Below are positions 55,817 through 62,411 of a DNA stretch of 64,000 nt, in pieces; position 1 is the first letter of the stretch; every line of letters starts with the position of its first letter. The notes beneath the pieces were generated by a model. The model ran no database searches. It worked only from the letters and a program-made list of their open reading frames with translations, and was not told where the DNA came from. This DNA is from Lacinutrix jangbogonensis (lineage in GTDB: Bacteria > Bacteroidota > Bacteroidia > Flavobacteriales > Flavobacteriaceae), in contig NZ_JSWF01000017.1 in the NCBI RefSeq assembly GCF_000797445.1, forward strand, positions 1 through 64,000. Direction: 5' to 3'. The translations under genes were made by a program, and so were the position numbers.

Positions 55817-55836
55817 TTACGTAACTTACGTTACGC
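55817..55836. promoter_or_regulatory. Possible operator before the MBL-rhodanese gene
   Basis: TTACGTAACTTACGTTACGC contains the inverted repeat GTAAC-n4-GTTAC and a TTACGT direct repeat. It lies 44 nt before the ATG. It may be a site for the upstream Crp-type regulator, but no second copy is seen before that gene. Confidence 0.35.
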
Positions 55837-55880
55837 ATTTAATATATAATTACATTATTTTAAAAATTAAAAATAGTATC

Positions 55881-57296
55881 ATGAAGATTGAACAAATATA
55901 TACAGGTTGCCTGGCACAAGGTGCATATTACATAGAAAGCGAAGGTGAAGTTGCTATTATTGATCCCTTAAGAGAAGTAAAAGGTTATATCGCTAAAGCG
56001 GAAGACAATAATGCTAAAATTAAGTACATCTTCGAAACACATTTCCATGCAGATTTCGTTTCTGGACATGTAACATTATCTAAACAAACTGGAGCTCCAA
56101 TTATATTTGGACCTACAGCAAATCCTTCTTTTAATGCTATTATAGCTGAAGATAATCAAGAATTTAAGCTGGGTAAAATTACAATAACAGCCTTGCATAC
56201 TCCTGGTCACACCATGGAAAGCACGTCTTATTTACTAAAAGACGAAAACGGTAGAAATCATGCTATTTTTAGTGGTGATACTTTGTTTTTAGGTGATGTT
56301 GGTCGTCCAGATTTAGCACAAAAAGCCGCAAGCATGACTATGGAAGAACTTGCAGGTTTATCTTTTGATAGCCTTCGAAATAAAATCATGCCTCTTGCAG
56401 ACGATGTTATTATATATCCTGGACATGGAGCGGGTTCTGCTTGTGGAAAGAATATGATGAAAGAAACTGTGGACACTTTAGGGAACCAAAAAAAGATGAA
56501 TTATGCTTTACGTGCAGATATGACTAAAGCCGAGTTTATTAAAGAACTAACCCAAGATTTATTACCGCCTCCAAAATATTTTCCTTTAAATGTAAAAATG
56601 AATAAGGAAGGTTACGAAGATATTGACAAAGTGATTGAGAAAGCCTCTAAAGCATTCTCTCCCGAAGCATTTGAAACTGCTGCTAACGAAACTGAAGCAC
56701 TTGTTTTAGATGTTCGTAATCAATCTGAATTTATAAAAAGTCATATTCCGCGTTCTATATTTATAGGCTTAAAAGGTGGTTTTGCACCTTGGGTTGGTGC
56801 TTTAATTGCAGACGTAAAGCAACCGCTATTATTAGTAGTAGATAAAGGGAGTGAAGAAGAAGCTATTACAAGATTATCTCGTGTAGGTTTTGATAATACT
56901 TTAGGGTATTTAGAAGGAGGTATAGAGGCATGGAAAGCAGCAGGAAAAGAAACAGATACTCTAACGTCTATTTCAGTCGAAGAATTCAAGTCGAGATTAG
57001 AAAAAGATAGTATTCCAGTTTTCGATGTAAGAAAAGAAGGTGAGTTTATTGCAGGACATATTGAAAACGCAAATTTCACACCTTTAGGTGATTTAAATGC
57101 GTATTTAGAAGAATTCCCAGACAACAAGCCCTTTTACGTGCATTGTGCAGGAGGTTACCGTTCTGTAATTGCAGCCTCAATTTTAAAAAGTAGAGGGATT
57201 CATAATTTAATTGATATTGCAGGAGGAATGGACGCCATAAAGAAAGTAGGTATTCCAGTGTCAGATTTTGTTTGCCCAACGACTCTAAAAAAATAA
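55881..57296 (+). CDS. MBL-fold persulfide dioxygenase-like protein with two rhodanese domains
   Basis: The 471-residue protein combines an ETHE1-like metallo-beta-lactamase domain (THFHADFVSGH with His54, His56 and Asp58; TPGHTMESTSY; FSGDTLFLGDVGRPD; YPGHGAGSACG) with two rhodanese domains. The first (about 265-360) has Asp321 where the active cysteine would be (VVDKGSEEEA), so it is degenerate. The second (about 370-465) keeps Cys422 (HCAGGYRS). This is the layout of CstB-type enzymes that oxidise persulfides to thiosulfate or sulfite. It is cytoplasmic and surrounded by sulfur transporters. Confidence 0.93.
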   Translation: MKIEQIYTGCLAQGAYYIESEGEVAIIDPLREVKGYIAKAEDNNAKIKYIFETHFHADFVSGHVTLSKQTGAPIIFGPTANPSFNAIIAEDNQEFKLGKITITALHTPGHTMESTSYLLKDENGRNHAIFSGDTLFLGDVGRPDLAQKAASMTMEELAGLSFDSLRNKIMPLADDVIIYPGHGAGSACGKNMMKETVDTLGNQKKMNYALRADMTKAEFIKELTQDLLPPPKYFPLNVKMNKEGYEDIDKVIEKASKAFSPEAFETAANETEALVLDVRNQSEFIKSHIPRSIFIGLKGGFAPWVGALIADVKQPLLLVVDKGSEEEAITRLSRVGFDNTLGYLEGGIEAWKAAGKETDTLTSISVEEFKSRLEKDSIPVFDVRKEGEFIAGHIENANFTPLGDLNAYLEEFPDNKPFYVHCAGGYRSVIAASILKSRGIHNLIDIAGGMDAIKKVGIPVSDFVCPTTLKK

Positions 57297-57307
57297 CATT
57301 ACTATAT

Positions 57308-57862
57308 ATGGATTTAATTTACAAGACTTGGCCATGGTATGTGGCTGGACCACTAATTGCATTAACAATGTTTTTACTCATAAAAATGGGTAAGAAATTT
57401 GGAATGTCTTCTAATTTAAGAACAATGTGTTCAATTGGTGGCGCAGGAAAATTTGTTGATTTTTTTAAGTTCGATTGGAAAAAAGACGTTTGGAATTTGT
57501 ATGTCGTGCTAGGCGTAATTTTTGGTGGATTTATAGCGTTACAGTTTTTATCTCCAACAGCGCCACAAATAAATCAAGACGTTGTTATACAACTTCAAGA
57601 ACTCGGAATTAATAGTACAAATACAGCCTTTTTACCAACAGAGTTATTTAGTCTCGAAAGTGTATTATCAATTAAAGGTTTTGCAATTATATTAATTGGT
57701 GGGTTTCTTGTTGGTTTTGGTTCTCGATATGCAGGAGGATGTACTTCTGGTCATGCCATTTCTGGATTAAGTAATTTACAAATTCCATCTTTAATTGCAA
57801 TTATTGGCTTTTTTATTGGGGGTTTAGTAATGGTTCATTTAATATTTCCTTTAATTTTTTAA
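57308..57862 (+). CDS. YeeE/YedE-family sulfur (thiosulfate) transporter, larger subunit
   Basis: The 184-residue membrane protein has about five hydrophobic segments and the family motif GSRYAGGCTSGHAISG, whose cysteine binds thiosulfate in YeeE. The start at ATG 57308 avoids a 25-nt overlap that a TTG at 57272 would make with the MBL gene. It pairs with the next gene, as half-size YeeE/YedE proteins usually do. Confidence 0.88.
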   Translation: MDLIYKTWPWYVAGPLIALTMFLLIKMGKKFGMSSNLRTMCSIGGAGKFVDFFKFDWKKDVWNLYVVLGVIFGGFIALQFLSPTAPQINQDVVIQLQELGINSTNTAFLPTELFSLESVLSIKGFAIILIGGFLVGFGSRYAGGCTSGHAISGLSNLQIPSLIAIIGFFIGGLVMVHLIFPLIF

Positions 57863-57950
57863 TAGCAACCGAGCTTATAAATAAGCTTGATTTTAAACAA
57901 AAGGTTAAATGAAAATACATTAAACCTTGAAAAACAATAAAACATAACAA

Positions 57951-58367
57951 ATGAAAAGTTTTTTATCATTTTTTGGTATCGGTTTATTTTTAGGAATATT
58001 ATTTATTAAATCGGAAGTCGCTTCATGGTTTCGTATCTACGAAATGTTTCAATTTAAAAGCTTCCACATGTACGGTATTATAGGCTCTGCCATTGCCTTA
58101 GGTATAATAATAGTGAAATATTTAAAACACAGTCAAGCTAAAGGTTTTTGGGGAAAAGAAATTAACATTATGCCTAAAGAAAAAGGTTTTACAAGATACA
58201 TTTTAGGTGGAATCATCTTTGGATTAGGTTGGGCACTTGCAGGCGCTTGTCCTGGACCAATGTTTGTGTTAATAGGAACAATGTTACCTAGTATTATAGT
58301 GCTTATTCTTGGCGCACTTTTAGGGACTTTTGTTTTTGGTATCTTGAAAGATAAGTTACCGCATTAA
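57951..58367 (+). CDS. YeeE/YedE-family protein, second half (DUF6691-like)
   Basis: The 138-residue membrane protein has about four hydrophobic segments and the motif FGLGWALAGACPGPMF with the conserved cysteine. Together with the preceding gene it should form one sulfur-compound transporter in the inner membrane. Direction (import of thiosulfate or export) cannot be read from sequence. It is the last gene of the sulfane-sulfur module. Confidence 0.88.
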   Translation: MKSFLSFFGIGLFLGILFIKSEVASWFRIYEMFQFKSFHMYGIIGSAIALGIIIVKYLKHSQAKGFWGKEINIMPKEKGFTRYILGGIIFGLGWALAGACPGPMFVLIGTMLPSIIVLILGALLGTFVFGILKDKLPH

Positions 58368-58600
58368 GAAAAATATTTTTAGTTTGTAATTCTGCTAGTT
58401 TTTAAGTCTTGCGGTTTTATGCTGTATTTTTTTTAAACCTTTCGAGGTTTATGAAAATAGGGATTACCTTTTTAGGCCTAATGTAAATATGTTCTAAAAT
58501 AATAACTTCGGTTTTCTGTAACATTTTAAAAGATTCTTCGTCATATAAGTAGCAATCAATGGTGCTGAATGCTTTTCAGTAAACCAAAAATCAAATAACC

Positions 58601-58939
58601 ATGAAGGAAGATAGACAATTATTAGTATTTACTCACTTAAGTCAATTATTAACAGCAATAACAGGTTTTGGAGGACTTATAGTCCCTTTAGTAATTTGGT
58701 TTACTAAAAAGGACGAGAATTATCAAATAGACGAACAAGGAAAGAAAATTATTAATTTTCAATTAAGTTTAATTGTAAACTTTATAATCTGTATACCATT
58801 AATATTATTTTTTGGACTCGGATTTTTAGGATTTATTATTTTAGGCATTATCTCTATATTATTCCCAATAATTAACGCTATAAAAGCTAATAATGGTGAA
58901 AACCCAACGTACCCTTTTAGTTATAATTTTATAAACTAG
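58601..58939 (+). CDS. DUF4870 (Tic20-like) membrane protein
   Basis: The 112-residue protein has three hydrophobic segments and the DUF4870 landmarks LVFTHLSQLLTAITGFGGLI, PLVIWFTKKDE and GKKIINFQLSL. Function is unknown. It is preceded by a 233-nt gap without a recognised gene and followed by a small frame lacking a start codon. Confidence 0.85.
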   Translation: MKEDRQLLVFTHLSQLLTAITGFGGLIVPLVIWFTKKDENYQIDEQGKKIINFQLSLIVNFIICIPLILFFGLGFLGFIILGIISILFPIINAIKANNGENPTYPFSYNFIN

Positions 58940-58941
58940 AG

Positions 58942-59103
58942 ACGTTAAAAACAATTTTTAAACTAGGATTAGTTTTTGGATTTCTATTGCTGTGTCTTTG
59001 GTACTCTTTGCATCAATTATTGATTAAAGACTTTAACAAAGAGAATCTACCGAAAGTATTAGTAGAATATAAAATACCTTTATCTTATAATCTTGTTAGT
59101 TAG
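58942..59103 (+). pseudogene. Small membrane protein frame without a canonical start codon
   Basis: A frame of 53 codons from ACG at 58942 to TAG at 59101 encodes a basic start, a hydrophobic helix (IFKLGLVFGFLLLCLWYSL) and a polar tail, followed by a good terminator. No ATG, GTG or TTG begins it; ACG at 58942 sits where a start would be expected. It is either a start-codon mutant or uses a rare start. Family not recognised. Confidence 0.4.
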
Positions 59104-59124
59104 TTAAATTTTATTTTAAGATAA

Positions 59125-59155
59125 AGAAAGCGCAACCTGAAAAGGTTGCGCTTTT
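59125..59155 (+). terminator. Terminator after the small membrane frame
   Basis: AAAGCGCAACCT-GAAA-AGGTTGCGCTTTT. The same outer stem occurs at 61005. Confidence 0.9.
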
Positions 59156-59312
59156 GTATTTATAGGAAATGCATTTTAAATTCATTTAGTAAAGTTATCC
59201 AGCGAGTCTATATCGTAATAGGTATTTGTTCTGTATTTTAAAATGGGTATTTCTACGCTATTTTAATATTGCCATTAATATTATTTTTATATCTGAAAAT
59301 AAATGGTAGTGT

Positions 59313-60068
59313 ATGACAACTAAAACGGTAATAGGTTCTGTTCCTAAAGATTTAAAAACACCTAAAAGAGGAATATCTAATGCGATTATTGATGAACTAA
59401 GTGAAGAGATTAACAATATGTTATCCTTTGCCATATTTAACGGAATAACAATAAACACAGATGTAAATGCATTAATACAAAATAGCACTGTGGATAATTT
59501 AATTCACGCTCATAACTTGCTGTGTAAAAATGTAGCACCAGCAACACCTAAATCTATAAAGTTTACTAAAAAATTACACCTTGAAGGTAAAAACAAATCT
59601 GTTTTAAATAAACTACCATTAGTTAGAAACTTAATAATTTTAGCAATTATTTTTTTGGGTATTTTTATTATAACGGGCCTATCTCCAAACGTAAATAATG
59701 ATTCTTTAGACAAAGGAATCATGGATAATCATGGTTTGCCATTACTCTTAAATCTTGGTTATCTAGCCTCGGTATCTGGCTTAGGAGTCTTGTTTTATTT
59801 GCTAAAAAATGTTAGTACGTCTGTAAAAAAAGGAGTTTTACTTCCAGAAGAATCAATAGAGTATATGGCACAAATTGTACTGGGTATTATTGCGGGATTA
59901 ATTTTAGCCGAAATATTGTCACTTTATTTAACTGACCCTGAAAAAATCAATCTATTTAATAAAAGTGTACTCGCTTTAATTGGAGGTTTTTCTTCCGATG
60001 CAATTTTCACTATTCTTCAAGGACTTATAGATAGAATTAAATCCATTTTTATTCCAACAAAATCTTAA
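59313..60068 (+). CDS. Membrane protein of unknown function, first gene of a three-gene cassette
   Basis: The 251-residue protein has a soluble N-terminal region of about 105 residues and about four membrane segments (LIILAIIFLGIFIITGL, LLLNLGYLASVSGLGVLFYLL, MAQIVLGIIAGLILAEIL, SVLALIGGFSSDAIFTILQ). The last motif recurs in uncharacterised bacterial membrane proteins that I cannot name. It starts after a 157-nt gap and is followed 9 nt later by the lipoprotein gene. Function unknown. Confidence 0.75.
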   Translation: MTTKTVIGSVPKDLKTPKRGISNAIIDELSEEINNMLSFAIFNGITINTDVNALIQNSTVDNLIHAHNLLCKNVAPATPKSIKFTKKLHLEGKNKSVLNKLPLVRNLIILAIIFLGIFIITGLSPNVNNDSLDKGIMDNHGLPLLLNLGYLASVSGLGVLFYLLKNVSTSVKKGVLLPEESIEYMAQIVLGIIAGLILAEILSLYLTDPEKINLFNKSVLALIGGFSSDAIFTILQGLIDRIKSIFIPTKS

Positions 60069-60077
60069 TAACTAATT

Positions 60078-60674
60078 ATGAAAAATCGAATATATATTAT
60101 CTTATCTGTGTGTAGTTTTCTTGTTTTTGGCTGTGCTACTATTCCTTCTTCTACTGCAATCTTAACTCAAGAAGTTATTAAAGAAGCAGATGAAATGCAC
60201 CAATTAAATATTATTTTGGTAAACCAACTTTTCGAAGAACGCAAACAAGTTATAAATTCGTTTATTACTAATGAGTATACGCCGACTATTATAAAAAAGT
60301 ACGATGCATTATTGCCGGACAGTTTAGATTATAAAAAAGAACTTCCTAATATTATGAAAAGTATTATACCAGTAATAAATCGTAAAAAGGATTCTTTGCA
60401 AAGTGTTTTAAGTACTCAACAAGAACAAATAATCACTGGCCTTAATACTAATTATTCAAATTATAATAAATCGACTATTGCTTTACAGGGTTTAATAAAC
60501 TCTGCGGTAAAGTTGAAAACAGCAGAAAGTGATGCTTTAGCTTCAATACAAAGATTAACAGGAGATTCTGTAGATGTTAAAAAGGTAGAAAGCGCAATAG
60601 ATGGTTTTTTACAAAAATCTGGCTCAGATATGGGTAAACTATTAGAGGTGAAAAATATTTTAAAAAATAATTAA
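60078..60674 (+). CDS. Helical lipoprotein of unknown function, second gene of the cassette
   Basis: The 198-residue protein has a lipoprotein signal (FLVFGCATIP) and is otherwise mostly alpha-helical, with coiled-coil-like stretches (EADEMHQLNIILVNQLFEERKQ, about 35-60 and 115-190). No cysteine beyond the lipid site and no catalytic motif are seen. It lies 9 nt after the membrane protein gene and 12 nt before the small third gene. Family not recognised. Confidence 0.75.
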   Translation: MKNRIYIILSVCSFLVFGCATIPSSTAILTQEVIKEADEMHQLNIILVNQLFEERKQVINSFITNEYTPTIIKKYDALLPDSLDYKKELPNIMKSIIPVINRKKDSLQSVLSTQQEQIITGLNTNYSNYNKSTIALQGLINSAVKLKTAESDALASIQRLTGDSVDVKKVESAIDGFLQKSGSDMGKLLEVKNILKNN

Positions 60675-60686
60675 AACAATAGAATT

Positions 60687-60956
60687 ATGGCAGATATAGA
60701 TTGGAGTGATTTAGCCGAAAAAGCAGCATCTCAAACAGATGCAGAGCTTAATACACAAATGGCAAGTTTAACAAGTTTAAAAGTTACAGAAATTGATGCT
60801 TTTATTGCAGAAAGTAATATTAGTAATGCAAATGCAATTAAGGTTTTACAAGAAATAAATGCAGCAACATCTTCAAACTGTCAAAAAGCAACAGCTATTG
60901 CAAATATTAATAATGGAGTTGGTTTTTTAATACGGATAGTATCTAAAGTCGTATAA
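60687..60956 (+). CDS. Small helical protein of unknown function, third gene of the cassette
   Basis: The 89-residue protein is Ala/Asn/Ser-rich and predicted helical, without signal peptide or membrane segment. It has a single cysteine (SSNCQKATAIANI). It ends the cassette, with a terminator 49 nt after its stop. Family not recognised. Confidence 0.7.
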   Translation: MADIDWSDLAEKAASQTDAELNTQMASLTSLKVTEIDAFIAESNISNANAIKVLQEINAATSSNCQKATAIANINNGVGFLIRIVSKVV

Positions 60957-61004
60957 TTATTTATTGCTAGTCAATGAGTATTAATCTCGCCTAAAGTTTA
61001 AATT

Positions 61005-61035
61005 AAAAAGCGCAACCTTATAAGATTGCGCTTTT
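61005..61035 (+). terminator. Terminator after the three-gene cassette
   Basis: AAAAAGCGCAACC..GATTGCGCTTTTT hairpin, sharing its outer stem with the one at 59125. Confidence 0.85.
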
Positions 61036-61050
61036 TAATTTATTATTTTT

Positions 61051-61123
61051 GTCATTCCTGTGAGGCAAAGGAATCCATTTGTAATTTTGTAATACTCATG
61101 AGATTCATGCTTTCGCAGGACTG
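61051..61123. repeat. Imperfect inverted repeat, REP-like, between the cassette and dnaN
   Basis: GTCATTCCTGTGAGGCAAAG and the far arm GCTTTCGCAGGACTG are imperfect inverse complements of one another. They resemble the common GTCATTCCTGCGAAGGCAGG intergenic repeat. The element touches the dnaN stop codon and may act as its terminator. Confidence 0.45.
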
Positions 61124-61125
61124 TC

Positions 61126-62244
61126 TTAGTTGTTCAACATCACTGGCATAACAAGCATTGTTACATATTCACCTTCATCTAATCCATCAACTGGAGTTAA
61201 AATCCCAGCTCTGTTTGGCATACTCATTTCAAGTTGAACCTCTGAAGCATTCAAGTTATTAAGCATTTCACTTAAAAAACGTGAGTTAAAGCCAATTTGC
61301 ATATCATCACCTTGATAATCACAAGTTAAACGCTCTTCGGCTTTATTAGAGTAATCAATATCCTCTGCAGATATATTAAGTTCTGCACCAGCAATTTTTA
61401 AACGAATTTGGTGTGTAGTTTTATTTGAGAAAATACTAACACGCTTTACAGAGTTTAAAAACTGTGTACGATCGATAGTTAATTTATTCGGATTTTCTTT
61501 TGGGATTACCGCTTCGTAATTAGGATATTTTCCATCAATTAAACGACAAATTAAAACAGTATTCTCAAAAGTGAATTTAGCGTTAGAATCGTTATAGTCT
61601 ATAGTTACATTTTCTTCGCTTGCAGATAAAATCCCTTTTAATAACGTTAAAGGTTTTTTCGGCATTATAAATTCTGCAACTTGAGAAGCAGAAACATCTT
61701 CACGTGTATACTTTACAAGTTTATGAGCATCAGTAGCCACAAACGTTAAGTTATCCGTCGAAAACTGAAAGAAAACACCACTCATTACTGGTCTTAAATC
61801 ATCGTTTCCAGCAGCGAAAATGGTTTTGCTGATAGCCGTTGCTAAAATATCTCCAGCTATTGTTGTACTTGAAGGATCTTCAAGAGCAACAGCTTTTGGA
61901 AACTCTGCACCATCTGCATAAGCTAAAGCGTATTTACCATGATTAGAACTAATTTCTACAGTGTTATTTTCTTCAACAGTAAACGTTAACGGTTGTTCAG
62001 GAAACGTTTTTAATGTATCTAATAATAAACGTGCAGGAATTGCAACACTTCCTATGCTATCGCTCTCTATATCTAATTTTGAAGACATAGTCGTTTCTAA
62101 ATCACTAGCCGAAACGGTGAGTGCATTATTATCGATATCGAAAAGAAAATTATCTAAAATGGGTAAAGTATTAGAGCTGTTTATTACACCTCCTAATACT
62201 TGTAATTGCTTTAGTAAATATGTGCTTGATACTATAAATTTCAT
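61126..62244 (-). CDS. dnaN: DNA polymerase III beta sliding clamp
   Basis: The 372-residue protein is full length and has the three-fold clamp repeats. It begins MKFIVSSTYLLKQLQVLGG and carries LPILDNFLFDI, ATDAHKLVKY and a C-terminal MLVMPVMLNN in the position of the usual MPMR. The clamp holds replicative polymerase and other factors on DNA. It lies downstream of gldG on the same strand, a neighbourhood common in Flavobacteriaceae, but has its own predicted promoter. Confidence 0.97.
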   Translation of the reverse strand: MKFIVSSTYLLKQLQVLGGVINSSNTLPILDNFLFDIDNNALTVSASDLETTMSSKLDIESDSIGSVAIPARLLLDTLKTFPEQPLTFTVEENNTVEISSNHGKYALAYADGAEFPKAVALEDPSSTTIAGDILATAISKTIFAAGNDDLRPVMSGVFFQFSTDNLTFVATDAHKLVKYTREDVSASQVAEFIMPKKPLTLLKGILSASEENVTIDYNDSNAKFTFENTVLICRLIDGKYPNYEAVIPKENPNKLTIDRTQFLNSVKRVSIFSNKTTHQIRLKIAGAELNISAEDIDYSNKAEERLTCDYQGDDMQIGFNSRFLSEMLNNLNASEVQLEMSMPNRAGILTPVDGLDEGEYVTMLVMPVMLNN

Positions 62245-62326
62245 CTTATTTATATGGTATTATGGTCTGTGTTATCATTTTGAGCGTGCTATTTTAAATC
62301 AAAAAATAACAAACCTGAGTTTAATA

Positions 62327-62334
62327 CAAATATA
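62327..62334 (-). promoter_or_regulatory. Predicted -7 box for dnaN
   Basis: On the minus strand this reads TATATTTG, 82 nt before the dnaN ATG at 62244, between gldG and dnaN. Confidence 0.5.
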
Positions 62335-62411
62335 GAGTTTAACAGTCAAAATCTGAAACAAACTTATTAACAGTTTATTCCTTTGGGATCTATAAAAAAA
62401 GGAATCACTTT

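Noticed and set aside
57863-57900. AGCTTATAAATAAGCT palindrome as a terminator between the two YeeE genes
   Set aside because: The stem is AT-rich and weak and the T-run is short; the two genes form one functional transporter, so termination here is unlikely.
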